Positions 7,749 through 15,188 of a DNA stretch of 15,659 nt are shown in pieces. Position 1 is the stretch's first letter, and every line of letters begins with the position of its first letter. Made by a program: the position numbers and the translations under genes. This DNA comes from an uncultured Lachnospiraceae bacterium (GTDB lineage: Bacteria > Bacillota_A > Clostridia > Lachnospirales > Lachnospiraceae): the NCBI GenBank assembly GCA_902787595.1, contig CADAHD010000015.1, positions 1-15,659 on the forward strand. Direction: 5' to 3'. Under the pieces are notes generated by a model. That model made no database searches. It had not been told where the DNA came from and saw only the letters and a program-made list of their open reading frames with translations.

Positions 7749-8626
7749 AATGTTTTCTTATTGGCCACTATGTGTGAAAAGAATGCAGCCATCCCCCTTT
7801 TCTTTACTTTTCCTTCATTTTCCATATGCATAAGCCTTGCGGCTATTGCTTCGTATGCTTTTGCCGATCTTGAGTTCGGACTTGCCAGCGATACCGGCGT
7901 CTGCTGCATCACGGCCTGCGCCAGATGCTTATCCTGCGGCACCGCGCCCAGATATTCAAGCGGCAGTCCCAGGAAACGGCTCACCACCATATTGAGCTTC
8001 TTAAACAGCACATCTCCGTCCTTTTCGCCTTCTACCCTGTTGGCTATCATCTTTATCTGTGAGTTTTCCTTGGTGAATCTGGGATGACGGTTCAACGCCT
8101 TTAAGAGCGAATAAGAATCGGTTATGGATGTGGGCTCAGGCGTTGTTATAAGCAGTATCTCGCCGCTGGCCACAAGAAACTCCAGCACCGCATCGGAAAT
8201 ACCCGCTCCTGTATCGATTATGATCACATCCGCTATGGCGTCAAGGGCAGCCAGATTCTGGATTATATAATTCAGGTATTCTTTTCCCAGATTAGAAAGC
8301 CCTGCTATGCCGGAGCCTCCCGATATGAATCCCACTTCCCCGGGGCCCCAGGTTATTATCTCCGTAATGCTCTTGCCCTGATATATAAGATCGCTCAGAT
8401 TGTGCCTGGGCATGGTTCCGAACATAATCTCTATATTTGCAAGTCCGAAATCCGCATCGAGTATTATGACCCGCTTGCCCATCTTTTTAAAATTGATGGC
8501 GAGATTGATGGCAGTATTAGACTTGCCCACGCCGCCCTTGCCCGAGGTCACGGTGATGACCCTGGCCAGCGGCCTGACAGCCGGTCCTGCTTTTATTATA
8601 TTTCTTAACTGCTGTGCCTGATCCAT
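7745..8626 (-). CDS. flhG: Flagellum number regulator, MinD-like ATPase FlhG (YlxH/FleN)
   Basis: FlhG is a MinD/ParA-type ATPase that limits flagellar number and placement and stimulates the GTPase FlhF. The 293 residues start with MDQAQQLR, an exact match to the DQAxxLR activator helix known to act on FlhF. The deviant Walker A motif is GKGGVGKS (29-36, Lys30 and Lys35), followed by ILDADFGLAN (55-64) and IIDTGAGIS in the middle of the protein. The C-terminal 30 residues mix basic and hydrophobic side chains (KRGMAAFFSHIV) and may form the membrane-targeting helix seen in this family. An AGGAG site is well placed, and the gene starts two bases after the flhF stop, giving the classic flhF-flhG pair. 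Its own stop overlaps the PilZ gene start. Confidence 0.96.
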   Translation of the reverse strand: MDQAQQLRNIIKAGPAVRPLARVITVTSGKGGVGKSNTAINLAINFKKMGKRVIILDADFGLANIEIMFGTMPRHNLSDLIYQGKSITEIITWGPGEVGFISGGSGIAGLSNLGKEYLNYIIQNLAALDAIADVIIIDTGAGISDAVLEFLVASGEILLITTPEPTSITDSYSLLKALNRHPRFTKENSQIKMIANRVEGEKDGDVLFKKLNMVVSRFLGLPLEYLGAVPQDKHLAQAVMQQTPVSLASPNSRSAKAYEAIAARLMHMENEGKVKKRGMAAFFSHIVANKKTL

Positions 8627-8628
8627 TA

Positions 8629-9879
8629 TTACTCCTGTGAGGAAGTGTCTGTAAGCAGGCCTCTTGCCATGGCCTGGGGATTGAATTCTTCTATATCATC
8701 GGGTACATTCTGTCCGTTAGTTACATAGCTCATTGCGGCGCCTGTATGCAGCCTCAGATTAAGGAGATTGCCGCATTCCTCCGTTTCGTCAAGCTTGGTG
8801 AAGATAAGCCTGTAGTCTGCAAGCTCTTTATATGCATCCGAGATCGCCAGCAGATCACGGTACTTGGTCGTTGCGCTCACAACGAGATAGTATTCACATT
8901 CCGCCTTTCCTTCGAGCACGCTCAAAAATTCCGACATATCTTTCTTCTGCTCTTCGTTATTATGCGAATGGCCGGCAGTATCGATAAGTATGTAATCCAC
9001 ATCCTTGTACTTTTCGTAATTCTCTTCCAGTTCCTGCGGCGTATAAATGATATGGAAAGGCGTGCCCAATATGCCCGCATAGGTCTTTAACTGATCCGTA
9101 GCGGAGATCCTGTAGGTATCTGTGGTAAAGAGCACGACGCGTTTGTTCTGTGTCAGTCTGAACTTTGAAGCTATCTTCGCCAGCGTCGTAGTCTTGCCTA
9201 CACCCGTCGGGCCTATGAAGAACACGACCTTGGGGCCCCGCTCTCCCGGAGATATGAGTCCGGGTCTGCCGAATTTGAGTATTATCTTCTGGTAGATATG
9301 TGAGAGCACATGCTCCATCTGCATATCGTCGGGACAGTTCTGCTCTATGTCATCCACCAGCTCGTTTGCTACCTTCTCGCTTACCTCATTTTCCACAAGC
9401 GTATTGTACAAAAGCCTGCAGAATTCCATCAGCTCTTTGCGTTTATCATCGGAAGCCGCAGAAGAAACGGCGCCGGGCGCGGCCTTCTTTTCCTTTTCTT
9501 CATCACCGCGGCGATACAGCTTCTGCTCCAGCAGGTTTTGAATATTTTCCAGCTTCTGCTCCACTGCGGTATCATTTTTCAGTACCGTTCGCGGCGTCTC
9601 ATCATCTGCGCGGCTCTGGGCGCCGTCTGCAGTATCTCTTTCTGCCTGCTCTCTCAGCTTGTTTACCTTCGCCAGCGCTTCCCTTGCCGTATTCTGGGGC
9701 CTGTCCATCTCCTCTTCCTTTGCCACGGTTATCTCAACCTGCATCTTTCTGAGGAACGCAAAGAACCCCTTGGGTTTAACATTACGGGAATGGATCACCG
9801 TAATGTCATCTCCAAGTTCTTTTTTCGCCATCTCTACGGCTTCTTCTTCTGTTTTAGCCTGATACTTCTTGATTACCAT
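8629..9879 (-). CDS. flhF: Flagellar placement SRP-type GTPase FlhF
   Basis: FlhF is a membrane-associated GTPase of the SRP/FtsY family that marks where a flagellum is built and helps recruit early basal-body parts. Of 416 residues, about 1-55 form the basic N-terminal segment typical of FlhF (starts MVIKKYQAKTEEEA). About 56-145 is a charged linker. About 146-210 is the N helical bundle, and 215-416 is the G domain. The G motifs are G1 GPTGVGKTT (223-231), DTYRISATDQLKTYA (254-268), G3 DTAGH (300-304), G4 TKLD (361-364) and the closing TNGQNVPDD (387-395). G3 reads DTAGH where SRP GTPases usually have DTAGR. GAGAGG precedes the ATG. It lies between flhA and flhG, the usual Firmicute order. 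Confidence 0.96.
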   Translation of the reverse strand: MVIKKYQAKTEEEAVEMAKKELGDDITVIHSRNVKPKGFFAFLRKMQVEITVAKEEEMDRPQNTAREALAKVNKLREQAERDTADGAQSRADDETPRTVLKNDTAVEQKLENIQNLLEQKLYRRGDEEKEKKAAPGAVSSAASDDKRKELMEFCRLLYNTLVENEVSEKVANELVDDIEQNCPDDMQMEHVLSHIYQKIILKFGRPGLISPGERGPKVVFFIGPTGVGKTTTLAKIASKFRLTQNKRVVLFTTDTYRISATDQLKTYAGILGTPFHIIYTPQELEENYEKYKDVDYILIDTAGHSHNNEEQKKDMSEFLSVLEGKAECEYYLVVSATTKYRDLLAISDAYKELADYRLIFTKLDETEECGNLLNLRLHTGAAMSYVTNGQNVPDDIEEFNPQAMARGLLTDTSSQE

Positions 9880-9900
9880 ATCTGCCTCTCAGAATATTGA

Positions 9901-11949
9901 TCAAGCGCTTACCATTCCTACGCTCTGAAGCTCCACGTCCGACTCCACCTCATTATAACTCACAACGGCCAGATCGTGGAAGTATTCTTCAACAAGTCTG
10001 CGGAAATACATACGGACTATGGGACTGGTGAGCACTATGGGGCTTGAGCCCATTCCTTCCAGCTTGGAAAGCTCCGTGCGAAGATTGTCTATGAGCTTTC
10101 TTACGCGTTCGGGATCAAGCGTGATATACGCGCCCTGCTCGCTCTGCTTAACAGATGCCATGATATCCTGCTCAAGCTTGGGATCCACCGTAAGCACATT
10201 GACTGTGGACTCGCCTGCAAAATACTTGTTGGAAATGGCGCGCTTCAGCGAAGCCCGCACATATTCCGTGAGCAGATCCGTATCCCTGGTTGCCGTAGCG
10301 TGGTCTGCCAGGCTCTCAAAGATCGTTAACAGGTCACGCACAGATATTCCTTCGGATAAAAGGTTCTGGAGCACCTTCTGTATCTCACCCAGTCCCAAAA
10401 GCTTGGGAACCAGCTCCTCCACGATGGAAGGATTGCTCTCCTTTAAGTTGTCCACCAGAGACTGCACATCCTGTCTGGTAAGCAGCTCGGCTATATGCTT
10501 TCTGATTATCTCGGTAAGGTGTGTGGCAATGATCGACGGGGGATCAACTACGGTATAGCCCCAGCTCTCTGCCTTCTCCCTCTGTCCCTCGGTTATCCAC
10601 TTGGCAGGAAGCTTAAACGCCGGCTCAATGGTATCGATACCGGTTATCTCTTCCTCCACATAGCCGGGATTCATAGCCATATAATGATCAAATAATATCT
10701 CGCCTTCGGAAACCTGTATACCCTTTATCTTTATAATGTACTGATTGGGATTCAGCTGTATGTTATCACGCAGACGGATGATCGGCACCACGGTACCAAG
10801 CTCAAGCGCTATCTGACGCCTGATCATGACCACGCGGTCCAGAAGGTCGCCGCCCTGGTTGGCATCGGCCAGAGGTATGATGCCGTAACCGAATTCCAGC
10901 TCTATGGGGTCAACCTGCAAAAGCGATGTGACATTTTCCGGACGCCTTATCTCTTCCGCCTCGGCCACTTCTTCCGCTTCCACCTGCTCCTCCACGGATT
11001 TGGTAGCCATGGTGGTCTCCATCTTTCTGGCCACCAGGATAAATATCACGCCCAGCGGAACAAAGATGAAGAACTCAAGGGGTGTAAATACCCCAAGGAA
11101 AGCAAGGGTCGCGCCCACTATATACATGGCCCTGGGCAGACCGAAGATCTGCTTTATGAGTGCGTTTCCGAAATCCGCTTCCTTTGAGCCCTTGGTGACC
11201 AGGATACCTGTAGCAAGAGATATAAGAAGCGAAGGTATGGCTGAAACCAGACCGTCACCTATGGTGAGCACGGCATACTGGTTAAGCGCCCCGTTAAAAT
11301 CCATGCCCCTTCTGAACATACCCATAAGGATACCGCCCACAAGGTTGACTGCCGATATCAGAAGACCTGCGGTAGCATCTCCCTTTACATACTTTACGGC
11401 ACCGTCCATGGAACCGAAGAAGCTTGATTCTTCCTGTATCTTATCACGGCGCCTTTTGGCTTCCTGATCGTCTATGGCTCCGGTATTAAGATCCGCATCT
11501 ATAGCCATCTGTTTACCGGGCATAGCGTCCAGGGTGAATCTGGCTGTAACTTCCGCAACACGCTCCGAACCTTTGTTGATGACCATGAACTGCACGATCA
11601 GCAAAATAGCAAATACGATGATGCCCATGACCAGATCGCCGCCGCCCACGAAGTCACCGAAGGTGGAAACCACGTTACCGGGGCTGCCGGAAATGAGGAT
11701 CAGACGTGTGGAAGATACGTTAAGCGATATACGGAACAGTGTGGTAAAGAGCAGCATGGTGGGATAAAAGCTCATATCCAGCGGCTCTTTTGAAAGCATG
11801 GCCGAAAACAGTATGGAGAAAGCGACGCTCATGTTGACCGCCAGCAATATGTCCAGCAGCCAGCTGGGAATGGGGACGATCAGCATGATGAATGCACTCA
11901 ATACATAGAAGGCTACTACAAAGTCGCCTTTAAGAAGTTTCTTTATCAT
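9901..11949 (-). CDS. flhA: Flagellar type III export gate protein FlhA
   Basis: FlhA forms the nonameric ring of the flagellar export gate and couples proton flow to export; its cytoplasmic domain docks chaperone-substrate complexes. The 682-residue length is normal. Residues 1 to about 310 hold about eight hydrophobic segments. Conserved stretches include FRISLNVSSTRLIL (72-85) and the cytoplasmic FHIPEP-family loop RFTLDAMPGKQMAIDADLN (137-155), continuing AIDDQEAKRRR (158-168). The soluble domain (about 340-682) follows an acidic Glu/Ala/Val linker (about 316-337). The ATG follows a strong AAAGGAGGAG site 13 bases after the flhB stop, supporting this start. Nothing appears truncated. Confidence 0.98.
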   Translation of the reverse strand: MIKKLLKGDFVVAFYVLSAFIMLIVPIPSWLLDILLAVNMSVAFSILFSAMLSKEPLDMSFYPTMLLFTTLFRISLNVSSTRLILISGSPGNVVSTFGDFVGGGDLVMGIIVFAILLIVQFMVINKGSERVAEVTARFTLDAMPGKQMAIDADLNTGAIDDQEAKRRRDKIQEESSFFGSMDGAVKYVKGDATAGLLISAVNLVGGILMGMFRRGMDFNGALNQYAVLTIGDGLVSAIPSLLISLATGILVTKGSKEADFGNALIKQIFGLPRAMYIVGATLAFLGVFTPLEFFIFVPLGVIFILVARKMETTMATKSVEEQVEAEEVAEAEEIRRPENVTSLLQVDPIELEFGYGIIPLADANQGGDLLDRVVMIRRQIALELGTVVPIIRLRDNIQLNPNQYIIKIKGIQVSEGEILFDHYMAMNPGYVEEEITGIDTIEPAFKLPAKWITEGQREKAESWGYTVVDPPSIIATHLTEIIRKHIAELLTRQDVQSLVDNLKESNPSIVEELVPKLLGLGEIQKVLQNLLSEGISVRDLLTIFESLADHATATRDTDLLTEYVRASLKRAISNKYFAGESTVNVLTVDPKLEQDIMASVKQSEQGAYITLDPERVRKLIDNLRTELSKLEGMGSSPIVLTSPIVRMYFRRLVEEYFHDLAVVSYNEVESDVELQSVGMVSA

Positions 11950-11962
11950 GCGCTCCTCCTTT

Positions 11963-13093
11963 CTACGCCCGGCCGGTGCGTTTGTATACTATGGCCAGCA
12001 CTTCGGCTACGGCCACATAGAGCTCCTCGGGGATCTCTTCCCCTATCTCCACGTTGGCGTACAGCGAACGCGCAAGTGGTTTATTTTCAACTATTTCTAT
12101 ATTATGCTCTTTTGCCGCTTCTTTTATCTTCTGTGCCACATAGTCCGCGCCCTTAGCCACTACAAAAGGTGCTTCGGCGGTCTCCTTATCATAACGCAGT
12201 GCCACAGCGTAATGGCTGGGGTTGGTAATGACGACATCTGCTTTGGGCAGCGCCTGCATCATACGCCGGCGCGATGCCTCCTGCATCCTCTGCCTTATCT
12301 TTCCCTTGATGGCAGGATCACCTTCAGTGGACTTATACTCTTCCTTGACCTCCTGCTTGGTCATCTTCATATCTTCGTGGAACTTCCATTTCTGAAAGCC
12401 GAAATCCGCAAAAGCCACGACGATAAATACCAGCGCTATCTTGAATCCTATATCAATAAGCAGCTGCCCTGCCAGAGCTATGCCCTGCATCATCGGCATA
12501 TCATAAAGCACATACAGTAAAGGCCACTGCTCTTTGAGTTCATTATATATCACTATAGCTATCACAACAAGCTTAAGGATGGACTTGACCAGATCCACAA
12601 GCTTGGTAAGCGAAAAGATGCGCTTTATGCCGCTGATGGGATTCAGCTTGTTGAACTTGGGCTTAAGTGGCTTGGTCGTGGGTTTCCATTTTACCTGCAC
12701 CAGATCCGCGATAAAACACACAGCAAAGCCCGCCAGCAAAAAAGGCAGTATTATGATCAGTGTTCTGAGAAGCCCGACCCCCAAAAGCTCCGTATATTCC
12801 CTGTGATTATCCCTGTAGGACGGCAGCTTCACAAAATATGGGATCCTGCCGTAAAAGCCCTCAAACAACTCACCCAGCTGTGATGCCAGCTTTGAAGTCC
12901 ATATCCTTAAAAGCACAAAAAGCGCAAGCAGGGTAAAGCTCTGCGCAAACTCCTGGCTCTTGGCGACCTGACCTTCCTTACGCGCATCTTCAAGCTTCTT
13001 GCTGGTAGGCTCCTCAGTCTTTTCACCGCCCTGGCCTTCTTTCGCAAAGAACTGCAGGTCATATGACAAACGCAGGGGTTTAAGTAATGTCAC
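11963..13093 (-). CDS. flhB: Flagellar export switch protein FlhB, GTG start
   Basis: FlhB is the export-gate subunit that switches substrate class from rod/hook to filament after cutting itself. The 376 residues begin with the clostridial [14 protein letters not shown] segment and the family motif [20 protein letters not shown] (25-44). Four hydrophobic segments occupy about 50-230, followed by the cytoplasmic FlhB-C domain. The autocleavage site, normally Asn-Pro-Thr-His, reads NPSH (291-294): codon 293 is AGC at 12215-12217. The start must be GTG (13093-13091), because no other start exists before about residue 200 and GGGAGGG lies five bases upstream. GTGA overlaps the fliR stop by four bases, indicating coupled translation. 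Otherwise the protein looks complete. Confidence 0.97.
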   Translation of the reverse strand: MTLLKPLRLSYDLQFFAKEGQGGEKTEEPTSKKLEDARKEGQVAKSQEFAQSFTLLALFVLLRIWTSKLASQLGELFEGFYGRIPYFVKLPSYRDNHREYTELLGVGLLRTLIIILPFLLAGFAVCFIADLVQVKWKPTTKPLKPKFNKLNPISGIKRIFSLTKLVDLVKSILKLVVIAIVIYNELKEQWPLLYVLYDMPMMQGIALAGQLLIDIGFKIALVFIVVAFADFGFQKWKFHEDMKMTKQEVKEEYKSTEGDPAIKGKIRQRMQEASRRRMMQALPKADVVITNPSHYAVALRYDKETAEAPFVVAKGADYVAQKIKEAAKEHNIEIVENKPLARSLYANVEIGEEIPEELYVAVAEVLAIVYKRTGRA

Positions 13094-13893
13094 ACGGTCC
13101 CTCCCATAGCCTTTACAAATGAAACCATCAGTGTATTCATCTCTTTAAATATAAGATCGGCGGCATCGGGCAGCATATTAACAGTCACCACCAGCACCGA
13201 AAGCCCTATCAGCGCCTTGACCTGCATACCGACAGCAAACATGTTCATCTGCGGCGATACCTTGGCCATTATTCCCAGAAGGCCGTTACTCAAAAGCGTA
13301 ACGCAGAACATGGGCAGGCCTATCCTGAAACCAAGCGATACATATTCCGCCATAAAAGTCAGGAAAGTCGTATACATGGCTTCCATATCAAAGACCGTCC
13401 GCCCCATGGCGATCAGGGTATAGCTTTCGGCCAGCGCTCTGATCATCCATCTGTGCATGCCTGTCACCATAAAAATAAGCATAAAAGCGTACTGATAAAA
13501 CTGTCCCGTTACGGTAACATTCATCTGGGTGGTCGGATCTATCTGCGCCGCCATCGAAAAACCTATATTGGTATCCACTATCTGACCTGCAAAAGCCGCT
13601 ATCTGCATGGCCCAGTTTGCAGCCAGTCCTATCAGCAAGCCGGTTACAGCCTCTTTGAGCACTATGGTCGAATACTCGATGAGCGTCGAATACTGCATAT
13701 ATATGTGAGGCGTTATGGATTCGTATAACAAAAAGCTCAGCAGCAGCGCAAAAGCAGCCTTGATACGCTGCGGCACTTCCGCCCTTCCAAAGAAAGGGGA
13801 AGCAAATATGAACATTGACACCCTTGTAAGTATCAGCAGGAAGTACTCGAGTTCTTCCAGCGGAAATGAAAGGTCAATATATGCCGGATCCAT
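13090..13893 (-). CDS. fliR: Flagellar export gate protein FliR
   Basis: FliR is an inner-membrane subunit of the FliP5-FliQ4-FliR1 export gate core. The 267 residues are largely hydrophobic, with about six membrane segments. Family features include [17 protein letters not shown] near the N-terminus (about 20-36), a [13 protein letters not shown] segment after it, the [10 protein letters not shown] region, and a C-terminal [20 protein letters not shown] (about 200-219). The ATG follows AGGTGAGCT, which overlaps the fliQ stop; the gap is seven bases. The stop overlaps the flhB GTG start. In some Clostridia FliR and FlhB are fused; here they are separate but overlapping genes. Confidence 0.96.
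   Translation of the reverse strand: MDPAYIDLSFPLEELEYFLLILTRVSMFIFASPFFGRAEVPQRIKAAFALLLSFLLYESITPHIYMQYSTLIEYSTIVLKEAVTGLLIGLAANWAMQIAAFAGQIVDTNIGFSMAAQIDPTTQMNVTVTGQFYQYAFMLIFMVTGMHRWMIRALAESYTLIAMGRTVFDMEAMYTTFLTFMAEYVSLGFRIGLPMFCVTLLSNGLLGIMAKVSPQMNMFAVGMQVKALIGLSVLVVTVNMLPDAADLIFKEMNTLMVSFVKAMGGTV
13099..13105 (-). promoter_or_regulatory. Ribosome binding site that sets the flhB GTG start
   Basis: GGGAGGG on the minus strand lies five bases before the GTG at 13093-13091, inside the last codons of fliR. It supports initiation at GTG in a frame that has no ATG near its conserved beginning. Confidence 0.75.
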
Positions 13894-13900
13894 AGCTCAC

Positions 13901-14170
13901 CTAATGTATGTATACCGAAAAATCAGACCACAGATTCACCATAAATGTGATCATATTATTCAGCATCCAGCCGCCGCCAACCATCAAAACAAGAAAAATA
14001 GCCAGAAGCTTGGGCACAAAAGTAAGCGTCTGTTCCTGTATAGATGTAACGGTCTGAAAAATGCTGATTATAAGACCCACCACCATGGATATCAGCAGTG
14101 GCGGAAGAGCTGTGATCAATATGGTATACATGGCATCTGCCATTATCTGAGTAACAAGATCTACTGTCAT
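13901..14170 (-). CDS. fliQ: Flagellar export gate protein FliQ
   Basis: FliQ is the small two-helix subunit of the export gate. At 89 residues it has the expected length. Hydrophobic hairpin segments lie at about 11-35 (TALPPLLISMVVGLIISIFQ) and about 48-75 (VPKLLAIFLVLMVGGGWMLN). Between them is the conserved TVTSIQEQTLTFVPK loop (about 36-50), typical of FliQ/YscS. GAGGTGAGCC stands directly before the ATG. It lies 21 bases after fliP and seven before fliR, the invariant P-Q-R order. Confidence 0.96.
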   Translation of the reverse strand: MTVDLVTQIMADAMYTILITALPPLLISMVVGLIISIFQTVTSIQEQTLTFVPKLLAIFLVLMVGGGWMLNNMITFMVNLWSDFSVYIH

Positions 14171-14191
14171 GGCTCACCTCTCAATGGGACG

Positions 14192-15037
14192 CTAATAAAA
14201 GGTCCTCACCAGGTTGACTATTATCAGGTTCCAGCCGTCCGCCAACACAAAGAGCAATATCTTAAACGGCATGGATATGGTAGTCGGAGGCAGCATCATC
14301 ATACCCATACTCATGAGCACTGACGAAACCACCATGTCTATTATAAGGAACGGTACATATATCAAAAAGCCTATGATAAATGCCGTGCGCATTTCACTGA
14401 GAACATAAGCCGGTATAAGCACCTGCAGCGGAACATCATCGGGTTCTCCGCTCCAATCGGTCTCTCCGGCTATCTCCATGAATACCGTGACATCCTTTAC
14501 TTCCGTCTGAGGATACATATATTCACGAAGAGGCTGTATGCCTTTATCCAGCGCCTCCGCAGTGGTTATGGTCCCACTGTTATAAGGCACTATGGCATCA
14601 TTATAAACAGCTGTAAGAGTAGGGCTCATGATATAGATCGTAAGAAATAACGCTATGCCGATGAGCACCATATTGGGCGGCGCCGTCTGTGTATTCAGCG
14701 CCTGTCTCGTAAAATGCAGAACAATGATTATACGTGTAAAACTGGTTATCGTAAGCAGCAGAAACGGCAGTAAAGCTATTCCCGTAAGGATAAGCACTAT
14801 CTGCAGGGCCCCGTTCACGGAGCCGTTTCCGTCGTTTAACTCTATGGTGACCCTGTTTCCCACATTGGGGGCCGCCAGATCGCTGCCGCTGTCGGAATCG
14901 CCCGGTTCTTCAGCAAATGTACGCTCATCCGTGTCGCCGTTATTATCCGAATCCGTGGCATACGCCCTCATGGGCAGCGCCAGCACTACCAGGGCCATAA
15001 GAAAAAGCATACATATACGTGTAAAAAGCTTATTCAT
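14192..15037 (-). CDS. fliP: Flagellar export gate protein FliP, with signal peptide
   Basis: FliP is the five-copy core subunit of the export gate. I place the start at the ATG at 15037-15035, giving 281 residues. A GAGGG site precedes it, and the protein then begins with a clear signal peptide (MNKLFTRIC, a hydrophobic core, then a likely cut near AYA-TDS at residue 28). The longer frame starting at 15082 has no ribosome site. Conserved FliP parts are LLPFLLLTITSFTRIIIVL (89-107), RQALNTQTAPPN (111-122), FIIGFLIYVPFLIIDMVV (220-237) and MPFKILLFVLADGWNL (256-271). Residues about 29-56 form an acidic, Asp/Glu/Ser/Gly-rich stretch between the signal peptide and the conserved part, which makes the protein longer than the usual 220-250 residues. 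The fliO tail overlaps the start by eight bases. Confidence 0.96.
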   Translation of the reverse strand: MNKLFTRICMLFLMALVVLALPMRAYATDSDNNGDTDERTFAEEPGDSDSGSDLAAPNVGNRVTIELNDGNGSVNGALQIVLILTGIALLPFLLLTITSFTRIIIVLHFTRQALNTQTAPPNMVLIGIALFLTIYIMSPTLTAVYNDAIVPYNSGTITTAEALDKGIQPLREYMYPQTEVKDVTVFMEIAGETDWSGEPDDVPLQVLIPAYVLSEMRTAFIIGFLIYVPFLIIDMVVSSVLMSMGMMMLPPTTISMPFKILLFVLADGWNLIIVNLVRTFY

Positions 15038-15110
15038 CACTGCCCTCTTTATTATCCTTGTCCCCGAATGCGCCAAATCCATTCTTCATTGGCCAGGTAC
15101 CTGAAGTAGT
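15030..15110 (-). CDS. fliO: C-terminal remnant of FliO (upstream part missing)
   Basis: A frame ending in TAA at 15032-15030 overlaps the fliP ATG by eight bases. Its last residues read NGFGAFGDKDNKEGSDE, a charged hydrophilic tail of the kind found at the end of FliO/FliZ proteins. FliO is a small membrane protein that helps assemble the FliP ring, and its gene normally stands directly before fliP. Nothing of the membrane segment or the core of FliO is present: upstream of about 15110 the sequence belongs to an unrelated neighbour. The frame stays open by chance to about 15174. I infer fliO from position and overlap alone, since the tail is too short and variable to identify. The exact break lies somewhere between about 15090 and 15130. 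Confidence 0.45.
   Translation of the reverse strand, partial: TTSGTWPMKNGFGAFGDKDNKEGSDE
15043..15047 (-). promoter_or_regulatory. Ribosome binding site that sets the fliP start
   Basis: GAGGG on the minus strand lies five bases before the ATG at 15037, inside the tail of fliO. It favours this start over the in-frame ATG at 15082. Confidence 0.6.
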
Positions 15111-15129
15111 GGATGGATAATAAACACAA

Positions 15130-15172
15130 ATCTCCTCTTTCGCATAGTTCATCAATATGCGAAAGAGGAGAT
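15130..15172 (-). terminator. Perfect hairpin, likely terminator of the SH3-domain gene
   Basis: Two perfectly complementary 17-base arms (15130-15146 and 15156-15172) enclose a 9-base loop. On the minus strand the hairpin starts 16 bases after the SH3 gene stop and is followed by a T-rich run (TTTGTGTTTATT). That fits an intrinsic terminator for the SH3-domain gene. The run is not an unbroken U-tract, so efficiency is uncertain. Confidence 0.7.
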
Positions 15173-15188
15173 GTAATTATAAGATATT

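Noticed and set aside
7233..8087. Plus-strand open frame of 284 codons
   Set aside because: It lies opposite the PilZ gene and flhG, both supported by family motifs. The composition (many His, Ile, Cys) is typical of antisense translation.
9310..9900. Plus-strand open frame of 196 codons
   Set aside because: It is fully antisense to flhF and has no start signal or family likeness.
15038..15082. Longer N-terminus for FliP starting at the ATG at 15082
   Set aside because: It would add 15 residues before a standard signal peptide, lacks a ribosome site and would overlap the fliO tail more deeply. The start at 15037 has GAGGG and begins directly with the signal peptide.
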